This document shows, in pieces, positions 41,265 to 51,500 of a stretch of 51,500 nt of DNA; the first letter of the stretch is position 1; each line of letters opens with the position of its first letter. Both the position numbers and the translations under genes were made by a program. The stretch is from Isochrysis galbana (taxonomy: Eukaryota; Haptophyta; Isochrysidales; Isochrysidaceae), in assembly GCA_018136815.1 (NCBI GenBank), contig CM030937.1, forward strand, positions 385,953 to 437,452, written 5' to 3'. Under the pieces are notes generated by a model. It saw only the letters and a list, made by a program, of their open reading frames with translations. It had not been told where the DNA came from and did not search any database.

Positions 41265-41335
41265 ACCAAATATCCATTTGGGATATCCAGTTTATATCCG
41301 GGCTACTCGCCCAAATATCCAGCAAAATATCTGTT
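41265..41335. repeat. aaatatcc repeats
   Basis: Four to five copies of ccaaatatcc or ggatatcc-type words in 70 bp. Confidence 0.6.
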
Positions 41336-41340
41336 ACCCC

Positions 41341-41545
41341 CCAGGAGCCAACGCCCCCCAGGAGCTATCGGGGGCCCCCGAGAGCTATCGGGGGGAAATT
41401 TTTTCCCGATCGCCAACAGCCCCACCGAGAGCTATCGGGGGACCGAGAAAATCCCCCGAGAGCTATCGGGGGATAGCTCCTGGGGGGTGCCGTAAGCGGA
41501 CCCCCCGATAGCTGTCGGGGGAAGAGGAAATCCCCCGATAGCAAA
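41341..41545. repeat. Cluster of gagagctatcggggg palindromic units
   Basis: Six to seven copies of gagctatcggggg or its complement cccccgatagc in 200 bp, in both orientations. Full sites form a near-palindrome cccccgatagctatcggggg. Confidence 0.85.
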
Positions 41546-41627
41546 CGGTGTCAGAGCAAGGCTGATCTCACTCTTGGTGATTGCCTGCGAGGGCGCGCCG
41601 GCAGCTAGCGCGGAACGCGGTTCTTGT

Positions 41628-42337
41628 GGGGAGCTCATGGAGCTTTCCTCGGGGGTGACTACGGGGATGGTGATCGACGCACGACGCACGACGCACGCAC
41701 GGAGCACGGAGGGCGCGGAAGTGTGGAAGGAGGCTTGTGGGAGGTGGTGGCAGGCGACTGGGGGTGGCTCAGGCGCGTGCTTGACTTGTATTGACTCGTT
41801 GACTCGGGGTATAGACTCGGGAACTCGGGGGGACTCGCTTGGGAACACGGTGGGACTCGACGAAGTTGCTACAAAAACCACTCACAAGAAACCAAAAACC
41901 AAAGTCCTTGGGCTCAGAAAACTAACGTAAACACTCCGGAATCATACGATAAACAAACCCCTCCCCGCGCGGCGAAGGCTGAAGTCGCGATCGCTCGTCA
42001 TGCGCGAAGATATACGGAAAGAGAGCGCATAACTACGCCACCGAAGGGTTCGAACTATCGTTAAAGTGGAACTCGTCCGCTGAAGCCAACGCGGAGGGTC
42101 GAGGAGAGATCCAAACTCGCGCGGGGGGAGAAGGCGATGTGCGGAGAGACCTTCTAGACAAGCGACGAGCAAGGGGCGACGAAACAAGACGCGAGACGCG
42201 AGGCGCGTGCCATTCGTTCTTCCTTTCTTTCATCGAAACCGCGACGAAACTAACATTAAACGTCGGTGCCCCCTCCGCGAGGATCGCGAAGAAGAACGGA
42301 CGAGATGGAGGCAATCATCGAAGGAACCGCGAGAGGA
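41628..42337. repeat. Tandem duplication unit 1 (710 bp)
   Basis: Identical by eye, base for base, to 42338-43047. The unit contains a retroelement-leader-like sequence (accactcacaagaaacc; cactccggaatcatacga). Open frames within it lack ATG starts. Confidence 0.95.
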
Positions 42338-43047
42338 GGGGAGCTCATGGAGCTTTCCTCGGGGGTGACTACGGGGATGGTGATCGACGCACGACGCACG
42401 ACGCACGCACGGAGCACGGAGGGCGCGGAAGTGTGGAAGGAGGCTTGTGGGAGGTGGTGGCAGGCGACTGGGGGTGGCTCAGGCGCGTGCTTGACTTGTA
42501 TTGACTCGTTGACTCGGGGTATAGACTCGGGAACTCGGGGGGACTCGCTTGGGAACACGGTGGGACTCGACGAAGTTGCTACAAAAACCACTCACAAGAA
42601 ACCAAAAACCAAAGTCCTTGGGCTCAGAAAACTAACGTAAACACTCCGGAATCATACGATAAACAAACCCCTCCCCGCGCGGCGAAGGCTGAAGTCGCGA
42701 TCGCTCGTCATGCGCGAAGATATACGGAAAGAGAGCGCATAACTACGCCACCGAAGGGTTCGAACTATCGTTAAAGTGGAACTCGTCCGCTGAAGCCAAC
42801 GCGGAGGGTCGAGGAGAGATCCAAACTCGCGCGGGGGGAGAAGGCGATGTGCGGAGAGACCTTCTAGACAAGCGACGAGCAAGGGGCGACGAAACAAGAC
42901 GCGAGACGCGAGGCGCGTGCCATTCGTTCTTCCTTTCTTTCATCGAAACCGCGACGAAACTAACATTAAACGTCGGTGCCCCCTCCGCGAGGATCGCGAA
43001 GAAGAACGGACGAGATGGAGGCAATCATCGAAGGAACCGCGAGAGGA
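42338..43047. repeat. Tandem duplication unit 2 (710 bp)
   Basis: Second unit, directly abutting the first. The sequence continues into unique DNA (aatcgaagcgaggg) at 43048, which shows the original right flank. Confidence 0.95.
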
Positions 43048-43895
43048 ATCGAAGCGAGGGGGGGAACAACGACGGCCGGAGGAAACGAACCGCGCGCGGG
43101 GGAGAAGAGAACCTCGCGGGCCGGAGGCGACGGACGGCACGCCGAGGGAAAGAACCTGCCGCGGGGGGGGGCGAGGGACCGAGGGCACGGCGGGGCAGCG
43201 TGGGAGGGCGCGAGGCCGATCTCGGAGCGAGATCGCGTCCTTTCCCTCGCGGAGCGCGGAGAGACCCCCCACGAGATATCTTGGGACCGGAGAATGTTTT
43301 GGACGAATCTTCTTGCCGTCGGCCGAGGAGAGGCGGACGGAGAGAGAGAGAGAGAGAGAGAGTCTCGCAGAGCGACTGCAGAACGAGAAGTCGAAGTCAT
43401 GCCGGTTTATTACCTTAAACGAGCCAACAATTTTAGTAACAGCAAAAACAAAATTCGAATCGCAAATTTCGAGACCAAAACCTGCAAACCTGGACTTGAG
43501 ACCATGGGGAATCCGAATCTGCGTGTCTTGTGCGTCAGTGGCAACACGGGGAACTGTTCAATTGTAATTGTGAGCGCGTACCTTACACGAATATTCATGC
43601 CTACAGCCTTCAGATGGGCAGGAATACAACAAACGGGGGATTCCTCCTCTCTTTGGCTCGCTCTCCTTCTCTCTCTCTTCCCCCCTCCTATCCTCTGTTC
43701 TCCTTTCTCCTCTTTTCTCTGTTCTCTTTCTCCCCCGTAAAAACAGTTTTTGAAACTTAGAGTATCTAACAGCTAACAGTTTAGAAATTACATAAAGTTA
43801 CTAGGATTAATATTAAAATATTGTGGTAATTAAATTAATGACGTAATATAAAAATAGTAAACATAAAAATCTAACCAAAAATTCAAGTTAAATTA
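43048..43895. other. GA-repeat leader-like region, then AT-rich DNA
   Basis: A (GA)n stretch at 43337-43362 and an acgagatatctt block (43272) resemble the leader at 13800-14000. 43740-43895 is AT-rich with TATTTTAATA-like words. No gene recognised. Confidence 0.4.
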
Positions 43896-44765
43896 AATAT
43901 CCGGTCAACCGCTGACTGTCGACTTTCTGGAGAGGTCGACGGGAACACGAGAGATCCCGGCCGGATCGGAGGGGAGTGAGGCTACTGCTGATGCTAGACA
44001 GCCACTCTATACACCTCTCTTTGAGTCAGCCGACGAGTTTGCGGCCAAAGCTCCGGCGTCTACCTCGTCCGAATATCTTCTCTACACGGAGCAAGCGGTG
44101 ACGATTCCTGCCTTCCACCGCGCAACCATCTGGGTCAGAGTTCCGCTAGCGCTAGCTCTCCGAGATCATTCGGGTAGAGGTTGGCGAGATGCTGGTGGCT
44201 GGAACGACAGCTCGCACGACCGCGTCGGTGGGCCGTACGGTGACAGGTCGTATGTCGATGGGCGCTATCGTGACGGGCAGTATCGCGACGGGCAGTATCG
44301 TGATGGGCAGTATCGCGATGAGCGATACCACGATGAGCGATATCGCGATGAGCGATATCGCGACCGGCAATACGAAGATTGTCGCGGCGGTGGGCGTTGG
44401 CATGGCGCCATAAACCACAGGTACGATGGCGTTGCATGCCTGTCATTGCCCGGCCACCAGTTTCTAGAGTCACCACAGCACCATGCACGCGATTACGCCA
44501 AGCGGGGTTGCCAGGAAGCAGCAGCGGCCCTTCTTCGGTTCTTCTTAGCCCCCCGTGTGGCGTGGCCCTTCCTCCCTCTTCGCCTGATTCCGCGGAGGTG
44601 ATGCGAGCGCGCAAGATGGCGCGGCTCCGCGTCACTTACGAGTCGAGCCATGCCGCCTTGGCTGAAGAAGAAGCGGAGGCGGAGATGCGAGCGCAGGTGC
44701 GAAGCCGCAGGCGGAAGACAGAGGAGGCGGCGGTGGCCAAACTGTGGGGCGCCAAGCAGCTGTAG
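43896..44765 (+). CDS. Uncharacterised protein with Y-R-D pentapeptide repeats (5' end unsure)
   Basis: An open frame runs from 43896 (after a TAA) to 44420. A GTACGA...TTAG intron (44421-44548, 128 bp) would join it in phase to 44549-44765, which ends KTEEAAVAKLWGAKQL. No in-frame ATG is seen near the start, so the true first exon is unknown. Residues from the tandem DNA repeat (44236-44370) read YRDGQ or YRDER. The C-terminal part is a charged helix (AALAEEEAEAEMRAQVRSRR). Arg/Tyr/Asp repeats and an acidic-basic helix recall splicing-associated proteins, but there is no recognisable RNA-binding domain. The part before 44160 could belong to a retroelement. Confidence 0.35.
44236..44370 (+). 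repeat. 15-bp tandem repeat, nine units
   Basis: Units such as tatcgcgatgagcga and tatcgtgacgggcag in perfect 15-bp register, open in several frames on both strands. Confidence 0.9.
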
Positions 44766-45054
44766 TAGCCTATCCCCTATGTTTATGAGAGTGAGGGTGT
44801 GTGCCATTACTTGTTCCTAGACAATTAACAATCGCATTGACAAATGCAACTTTGGCAATGACAATGTAGCTGTTTATGGTCTCCGGCTGGGGTTTATGAT
44901 CCCCGGCTGAGGCTCGTTCGGTCTCAAGATGAGGCATGAGGCCGAAGTGGAGGATGCGCGGCCCAAGCCCAAAGGCAAAGGAGCACCTTTGAAGCGCACA
45001 CCTACGAGTCTCTTCGACCCTGCGGCCCTGCGGCGAGGGGCTTGACGCCCCCCC
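44766..45054. other. Intergenic
   Basis: Nothing recognised apart from a short duplication of ccggctgggg/ctgaggctc words near 44885-44915. Confidence 0.4.
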
Positions 45055-45200
45055 CCCCCCCCCTTTAATCGATTAATAGAGGGAGTTTCTTGAAAACCCC
45101 TAGCCTATTAGTGATTAGTGATTAGTCGTCCAATACCCCTGATTACTAGCCGATTAATAGCTTAGAGACTATTAATTAATCGACTAATAGCTTTAACCGA
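45055..45200. repeat. cgattaatag minisatellite
   Basis: Degenerate repeats of atcgattaatag, gtgattagtgattag and cgactaatagc, in both orientations. Markedly AT-richer than its surroundings and preceded by a C run (about 45048-45063). Confidence 0.7.
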
Positions 45201-45239
45201 GCCCTAGCCTTGGCTGGAGGGCGGCCCGCGTCGGCCATC

Positions 45240-45350
45240 TCCTGGTCGGCCGGCGCGGCAGGGTGGGCGGAGGAGGGAGAGGGGAGCGGGACGCGCTCCA
45301 TCTCCATGACCCTATCGTCCTATCGTAATCGTAAGCTAACGATAGTTGAC
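45240..45350 (+). repeat. Terminal part of the 38262/38640 repeat family
   Basis: Ends gcgctccatctccatgaccc, then tatcgtaatcgtaagctaacgatag, as in the ends of the two units near 38.6 and 39.0 kb. Confidence 0.65.
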
Positions 45351-45719
45351 GTGGCACTGAATGAATGCAAGCCGCCTTAGTAGTCAGAATCTGTAGACCT
45401 TTTTTTCTATCAACCACAAAGCACCGCACGAGCACTCCTTGTTTGCCGTGGGAATGAAAAGGATGCACTCACCGTGCCACCCCCGCGCCGAGCAGATGGA
45501 TCGCAGAGTACACTACTATGCCACAGTTCAACACGGCACAAATTATCGTGTACGACGCAATTGCTAAGGAATGCGAAGGAGATGACTTGAACCGGCAAGC
45601 TCAAGCCCAAGCGATGTTTGGCCCAGCGGAGCAAGCCCTGTGTTCCCGGGAGCCTCGCATCGTTTCACGGACCAACTGCCCCGTGCTGGCGTGCGCCTTG
45701 CCGCCCTGCCCGTATCGTG

Positions 45720-48700
45720 TCAAGTGAAGCCTCCTCGATGTTCATGGAGAGCTTGTCGCGCGCGGGCAGCGTGTAGTTGACTCTGAGAGTATGCCGAAAG
45801 CTCTTCGAGACAGTGCAAGCCGCCGTGACGGAGTATTGCGCTCTTGGCGGCAGGACTATTGAACAAGACAAGGAAGAGCTCTGTGGCTCGCTCAACCATT
45901 TCCGTCTCGTCCGAGCCAGCCTGATGGCCAATCGCGGAGCAAGACGACACTAGCTGCTCTATCAAAGCGGAGTCAGCGGCAAGCTCGGCGCACGCCCGCT
46001 CGAAGCCCTCGGCGAGACTGCAAATGGCGGCATAGCACATGCCCGCCACGCCCAGCTGGCCGCGTTCGCGCGCCACAGCTGCCAACCCCGCCACCGTGCT
46101 CACCATGCCGAGATCCAAGACAAATTGTTTTACATCCGCAGGCTGACTGTACGTGCTGTTCAGCACAATGTGGAGAGCCTCCTCCTGCGAACAGTTGCGG
46201 CGAGGGGTAAAGGGGAGTTTGCAAAGGGGGAGTGTGTGGTGGACACAAAAGCCAAGACCGAGTGGTGACAGAGCTGCAGGTGGGGCTGGCTGAAGGCATG
46301 AGATCCATGTGTGCCAGCGCCACACGCGAGTACAACCGCTCACTGCGCAGAAATGGAGGCACGCACTTGTATGTGCGGCGGGGCCCTCGGAAGCAGCCTC
46401 AGGATGGTCGAGAGGCCACCGCCATCGATGATGATTTGCCGCATCTCGCCAATGGTGTAAATCATGCCATTGACGACTGGTAGGCAGAGCTCGAGCCGCT
46501 CGATGGGTGAGATACTCAGCGACACACCCACATCGTCAGCTGGGTAGGACGGCACGGCGCGGGCCGGCTGACCTGCCGTAGCCGCGCTGCATGGACGGGT
46601 CTGTGGCGGTTTTGGCGGTTTGCGTGCGACGTTTACACTCTGTGCCTCGTCTAGCATGTGGTCGTCGAGGTTCATCACCTCAAAGTCCTCCTCGAACATC
46701 TGGACCTCGGCGCGAGCGCCGGGCTGGCCACCACCGCAACGAGCTGCTACACAACTTCCAGCATCCGACTCTTTGAGTGCGGCGCTCGCGTCTGTGATGA
46801 GGCTCAGGAGCTTGACCAAGCCGGCCCCACCAAGCTGGCAAATGGTCGAGTAGGCCGTCTTTGATAACTCGTCCTCCTCCTCATCATTTAGGCAAAGGAG
46901 GAGCAGCTCCACGCCGCCCGAGTTCACGAGCGCTGCTGCGTTGGCGGGATTGTCCTTCACCAAGTTGCCCAAGCAAAAGGAGGCGGAGCGGCGCACCTCG
47001 TATGCGGCCGACATCAGCTGATGCTCAACTGCGGGAAGCCCTCCGAGCTCGCGCACCGTCCGTTGCACTTCCGCGTTGCCGTAGGTGAGGTTGACAAGGG
47101 CCATCAGCGCGTAAAGCACTAGCCTGTCGGTCGAGGCGCCTCGTGCCGCCGGACTGCACCGCTCGGGCGGCGCGAGGAAGCAAATCAATTGTCGTATTGT
47201 GTCATGCGAGCCGTACGTGCGCTGGTTGCCGGGGTGGTTCCACACGGCATGCGAGAGCAACAAGCAGAGGCAGCAGAGCACGCCGCCGTCTTCGGAGCGC
47301 TCGAGGAGCGAGAGGAGAACGTGTGAACTAGCCGGCTCGCACAGCATCTCTTGTGCCTGGGGATTGGTGTCTGTGAGGTTAACTAGCAGGTTGAGGGCGG
47401 CCACGTGCGCGCTCGGCTCGTGTGTCTCCAGAAGGCGGAGACACGAGGTGAGCACTCCCGCCTCGAGCGCCTCTCGCTGGTTGTCTGGGTGACGGAACAC
47501 CACGTTGCCGAGGGCCGAGCAAGCCGTCTCCGTCACCTTGAGCGCGTCAGCCACGTGCTCGCCCGCCTCGGGCCAGCTGGCGCCTGCCGCCCCCGCTCGC
47601 TCCCGCTCGCTCGCTAGCGCATAACCGTAGCGTTCGTCACGCCCTCTACTCGCGGTGGGTGCGGTCGATGGGCGCGCCATTCTGCCGTTGGCGGCGGCGG
47701 CGTTGGCGGCGGCGCGATGGCTGGTGGGGGCCGAAGCCGACCGCTCGCCGACGCGCGTCGAGCAGTGTTGCAGCGCAAGGAGGATTGGCAGCAGCCCGCC
47801 GTTGGTGCGAATATATTCCTGATTGATAGCGGAGTCCAGCACAATGTGCGAGATGGCCTCGAGTGCGGCATCCAGCACACCGAGCGTGACATCCTCGGCC
47901 TAGGAGGGAAAGACGAGCACACGGTGAACCGGCACGACTACATAGGCCTCTTTTGCGCGCGCGCAGGGCCAGTGCATGTGCGCACATACCGGGAAGCGCT
48001 CCACGATGCGCAGCACTCCCAGGAGCACCTCCTCCCGCCGCATCTCCTCGCGTGCAGCTTCACTCTCAGAGGCGAGTAGACAGAGGATCTGGAGCGACGT
48101 CGTGAGGATAGCCGTGTTGTAGTCGTGTAGGCAGTCGAACAGCTGGCCGATCCCGCGCTTGCGCAGGAAGAGCAGGCGCGCGGGCGGCGAGCGCGAAATG
48201 AGGCAGTATAGCGCGCAACAGGCAGCGAAGAGGACCTTCGACGCAGGTGGTGGTGGTGGAGGGGGGAGGGGGAGGTCGGACGGGCCGCGAAAATGTGCGG
48301 CCGGGGTACACGTGGCCTCACCTCCTCATCAATGTTGGAGAGGCAGCGCATCAGCAGGTCAAGCCGGCCATTCATGTGTACGAATAGGTACGGCGCTTCC
48401 TCCTCGGACGAAAGCAGCCGCGTGACGAGCCGCAGCCCCTCCATCACCTCATCACTGTGGAAGTGGTTGAGGTTGATATGCTCGCATGTGTCGAAGAGCT
48501 GGTAGTAGACGGAAGCGAGTGTGCTCAGGTGCGTTGCTATCTCGCTGCCGTGCGTGAGCCGGTTCATCGCCTCCCCCACCTCGTTCTGCATCGGTTTGTT
48601 CTCCAGCTTAGCATTGAGCAAAAGCAGCACGGTCGCTTGGTAAACAACGATGTCGTGCTGCGTGGCGGCCTCATTGGGCGACATGATGCGGTCGTAGCTG

Positions 48701-49820
48701 AGAGAGACTGAGCGGAGCAGGTTGTTGAGCGTCTCACCGTCGAGCAGCATCGTCTGGGCGCGCGGCAGGCACCAAATGAGCTTGCTAGCAGCGAGTAGCA
48801 GCTCCTCTGCTACCCAGGTGTGCGAGGTGTCTGTCGGGACCGACTTGCCCGTGAAGAGTGGGAGCAGGTCGAGAATGGTGCGAAGCGCGCCGCCCAGCGC
48901 CAGCGCTCGCTGCGCGGTGGCGCTCGCAGACGACACGTTGGAGATGAGCTCAGCTGTGTTGCGCGCAAGTCCGTCCCAGGTGGCAGGTGGCGCCTCAGGA
49001 GGTGGACGGTGGCGCGCCGCCGAGCCTGGCCGCGAGAGCGTCCGCTTATAGTGCGCGTGTACGTGCTGCAGGGGAGCGGGCAGGCAGACAACTCAGCTCC
49101 AGGCCGATATGGCGACGGGGCTGCGAGGCGCGACTCGACCGCAGCCGCCTGCGCCACCAGACTGTCCGGCCTTGACCCACCTGCATCACACGCGTGACGA
49201 GCGCCACGCCATCGGCAGCCAGGAATGGTTCGACGGCGTCGGGGTGGCTGTACGTCAGGTAGCACAGCACGTTGCATGCGCGGTCGACGAGGACGAGGCC
49301 AGAGGCGTCCATCGCCTGCCGGCATGCACGTGGTGCAGTGAGCGAGGCGCGTCGCGCAGTGAGCGAGGTGCGCAGGCGCGGTGGGCACGCGCGGCGGACG
49401 CGTGCTTCGCGCCTGTATCTGCGCAAACGCGTCGATCGAGCCGAGGATCCTCACGAGCAGCCTCACTCCCTGCTCAATCTTGAGGTAGGTTCTGAGGTTG
49501 TTTGGCGCCGAGCAGAGGAGCGACTCGAGGAGCTGTAGGACGAGCCCGACTGGTACATTGTGTGGCGAGGGGTTGGCCAGCACCGCCGCCGCCCCTCCCG
49601 CTGCGTCTACCTCCTCGAGAAGCCCGACAAGAGTGGGGAGCGTCGAGAAGGAGCGTCCACCGATGGTCTCGAGAAGCTGCTCGTCTGCGCCATCGCAAAA
49701 GTAGGCGAGCTGCTCGAGAGAAGGCCAGCGAGCGAGAGGGCGGGATGGGTCGGCGACGGTGGCGATGCATCGACGAAGACGAGAAGTGTCCGACTCGTTC
49801 AGGCTCGCCTCACACGGCAT
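45720..49820 (-). CDS. Armadillo-repeat protein, unknown function
   Basis: Six exons: complement(49413..49820), (49181..49315), (48322..49065), (47990..48235), (46367..47899), (45720..46184). All junctions are phase 0; about 1176 aa. Exon 3 could instead start at 48993. Intron 1 has a GC donor (GCGCGA...CAG); the others are GTGGGT, GTGAGG, GTATGT and GTGCGT. The product is almost entirely alpha-helical ARM/HEAT repeats. The clearest are CSALGNVVFRHPDNQREALE, HVAALNLLVNLTDTNPQAQE, LMALVNLTYGNAEVQRTVRE and RRSASFCLGNLVKDNPANAA, with the importin-alpha/beta-catenin type helix pattern. Low-complexity insertions fall near the middle and before the last repeats. The first exon (ATG at 49820) also looks helical. 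It is likely a scaffold or cargo/RNA/cytoskeleton adaptor; no specific family was recognised. Confidence 0.85.
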
Positions 49821-50954
49821 GAGGGTGGAGGAGGGGGGGGGGAGGGGGAGGGAAGGGGCCGGGGGGGGGACGCCGCCCCCCCTCTCTCTCGCTCGCTCTC
49901 GCCTTCGCTCTCGCTCCCCCGTCTCTTCTCGCTGCGGGCCTACCTTCCCTCTCTCCTCTTTCCTAATCTCTTCTCGTCCATCTCTCCTCTTTTCGCAGCG
50001 GCACACACAGCCCTCCCTCTCGCTCGCTGGCTCCCTCGCCTGGTCTCTGTTCTTGTTTTATCCTCTTGTCCAATTCGTTAACTGGCGCCTGGTCTTCTCC
50101 TCCATTCCCCCCCTCCACATCTCTCTCTCTCTCTCTCTGGTCTCTCTCTCTCTCTCCCCCTCCCTCCCCCTCTCTCTCTCTCCTCGCGACGGAAGAGAGC
50201 CGCCCCACCCACTGTGTTGATGGCTTGCAACTCTATCAGAGATCTAACGGGCCGAGGGGAGAAAGAGAATAGTAACCGTAAGAGAGACGACCGGTCGATT
50301 CGGTCGCTCGCTCGCTCATCTCCTTCAACTGTCAACTCCCCCTCTCTCTCTCCTCGCGGCTCTCGTTCCCTCTCTGTGTGCGAACACTCCTCTGGTCGCT
50401 CCGCTCTAACGTTTCCGGTCCGTTGTCATCTCACTTGGTTTGATCGACTGCCCCTCGTCTGCCTCCTCTCCTCGATCTGGGCGGGGATTGCGCGGGGAGG
50501 GAGAGAGAGGGGGGGGGGGGAGGGAGAGAGAGGGAGAGAGAGAGGGGGGGAGAGAAAGAGAGGGGGAGAGAAGGAGAGGGGGAGAGAAGGAGAGGGGGAG
50601 AGAGGGAGAGGGGGGAGAGAGAGGAGAGAGAGGAGGGGGGGGGGGGGGGGGACGAGAGGAGACGAGAGGAGACGAGAGAGGGGGGGGAGGGGGCGAGGGG
50701 GAGGGAGCCCACCACAAAAACAATATCGAGGGGGGAGGGAGAAGTTTGACCGGCGCAAGCTTCCCCCCCCCTCCCCCCCCTCCCCCCCGGGCGCGCGAGG
50801 AGAGCGGGGGTCTCCGCGCCCCCCCCACCCCCCTAGTTTTCTTTTCGCCGCCCACGAGACCCCGTCGTCGACGTGAGAGGGCCCCTGCGCGCCGCACCCC
50901 CCCTTCTTCCCTCCCCTCCACACCCAGCAGCAGCCCACAGCCCCGCACGACGCG
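49821..50954. promoter_or_regulatory. Divergent promoter region between the ARM gene and eL37
   Basis: 1.13 kb separates two divergently transcribed genes. The plus strand is G-rich at 49830-49872, CT-rich at 49875-50220, then GA/G-rich at 50500-50710 and C-rich at 50760-50930. From each gene outward the sense strand reads C/T-rich near the start codon and G/A-rich further up, an approximate mirror image. No TATA box is evident. Confidence 0.5.
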
Positions 50955-51338
50955 ATGGGTACCAAGAACGCCCTAAAGAAGCAGATCCAGAAGACGCACA
51001 CGCGGTGCAGGCGCTGCGGGCGCACCTCCTTCCACATCCAGAAGAAGGTTTGCGCAGGCTGCGGCTACCCGTCTGCGAGGCTGCGCCATTACAACTGGTG
51101 CAAGAAGATGATTCGTCGGAAGACCCGTGGGACGGGCCGCATGCGCTACGAAAAGGACTTGCCGCGCAAGGCCAAGAACGGCTTCCGCGAGCAGGTGCGG
51201 AGCAGCACAGTGCGACCACCCGTCTGCTGCGCAGGCGAATGTCGCAGCTACCAACCGCGACGCGTGCTCACCACTGCTTCACCCTCGCCTATTTCCTCGC
51301 AGACCCAGGCGCCGCCGCGCAAGAAGGCCTCGGCGTAA
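50955..51338 (+). CDS. RPL37: Large-subunit ribosomal protein eL37
   Basis: Two exons, 50955..51194 and 51303..51338; 91 aa. The 108-bp intron (GTGCGG...CAG) is free of stops and in frame. The protein has the eL37 landmarks: [10 protein letters not shown], then [12 protein letters not shown] giving the zinc site Cys18, Cys21, Cys33 and Cys36, [13 protein letters not shown], and RGTGRMRY ... NGFRE. eL37 binds 25S/28S rRNA near the exit-tunnel side of the large subunit. The N-terminus [10 protein letters not shown] differs from the usual TKGTSSFGKR. Start ATG at 50955. Confidence 0.97.
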   Translation: MGTKNALKKQIQKTHTRCRRCGRTSFHIQKKVCAGCGYPSARLRHYNWCKKMIRRKTRGTGRMRYEKDLPRKAKNGFREQVRSSTVRPPVCCAGECRSYQPRRVLTTASPSPISSQTQAPPRKKASA

Positions 51339-51500
51339 ATCGATGCTTGATACTGCTGTGGAGAAGCTGGGCACATTCCTGTGGTTGCTTGCATCTTGGG
51401 TGGAATGGGTTGCTAATGGTGGTGCTGTGCGCTCCTCTCGTCTTTCGAGCAGTGCGCGGCTGTGGCGAGATGTACGGGCCCTGCATAGGGATAGTGTCAT
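51339..51500 (+). other. 3' flank of eL37
   Basis: Probable 3' UTR and downstream sequence; no further gene before the end of the window. Confidence 0.5.

Noticed and set aside
41432..41881. 149-codon minus-strand frame in the 710-bp repeat
   Set aside because: Begins at a GTG rather than ATG; low-complexity Pro/Ser composition; treated as leader sequence.
45518..45727. 69-codon plus-strand ORF with ATG
   Set aside because: Lies in the 3' flank of the ARM gene, overlaps its stop codon region antisense, and shows no family resemblance.
51195..51302. 36-residue in-frame extension in eL37
   Set aside because: Has intron signals (GTGCGG...CTCGCAG) and no similarity to eL37; removing it restores the usual length.
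1..51500. tRNA, rRNA, CRISPR or operon features
   Set aside because: I looked for tRNA-like cloverleaf blocks and regular spacer arrays and saw none; the sequence is eukaryotic with spliced genes.

Overview
This is eukaryotic nuclear DNA, GC-rich and full of low-complexity (CT)n, (GA)n, poly-C and poly-G tracts. Seven genes can be assembled exon by exon with consistent splice phase. Of their 18 introns (86-267 bp), nine have a GTGCG donor, six GTGAG and one GC. That donor bias, a likely selenoprotein, a GT77-type glycosyltransferase, a pentameric ligand-gated channel homologue and an unusual ferredoxin-like protein fit a unicellular alga. A haptophyte is my best guess, but this is inference and the species is not recognised.

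Layout of confident genes: a VTA1/LIP5-like ESCRT protein with an added Tudor-like module (minus, 1221-2915); TRAPPC3/BET3 (minus, 6517-7313); a [2Fe-2S] ferredoxin-like protein with a DnaJ-type zinc finger (plus, 9571-10248); Rab1/YPT1 in six exons (minus, 15405-16964); a probable pseudokinase (plus, 21088-22737); a GT77-like Golgi glycosyltransferase (minus, 25172-28036); a pentameric ligand-gated ion channel homologue (plus, 31506-33989); a SelM/Sep15-family protein with an in-frame TGA at the selenocysteine position (minus, 36509-37123); a multi-pass membrane protein (minus, 39043-40116); a six-exon armadillo-repeat protein (minus, 45720-49820); and ribosomal protein eL37 (plus, 50955-51338), divergent from the armadillo gene.

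Most intergenic DNA is mobile or repeated. The best-supported item is an apparently undescribed short retroposon family. Two copies, 3343-4097 and 35132-35879, have matching ends and each is bounded by a perfect 19-bp target-site duplication. A third, longer member (10591-12363) carries a copied piece of the gag-like gene it interrupts. There are also a decayed Ty3/gypsy RT-RNase H, a hAT transposase remnant, two small terminal-inverted-repeat elements, a perfect 710-bp tandem duplication, paired TG...CA repeats upstream of two genes, and several palindrome clusters.

Three genes act in membrane traffic (Rab1 and TRAPP in ER-Golgi transport, VTA1 in ESCRT/Vps4 recycling), and the glycosyltransferase is probably a Golgi enzyme. 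They do not form an operon-like unit. Each gene appears to have its own promoter, and several share an upstream switch from a purine/G-rich block to a pyrimidine-rich leader.
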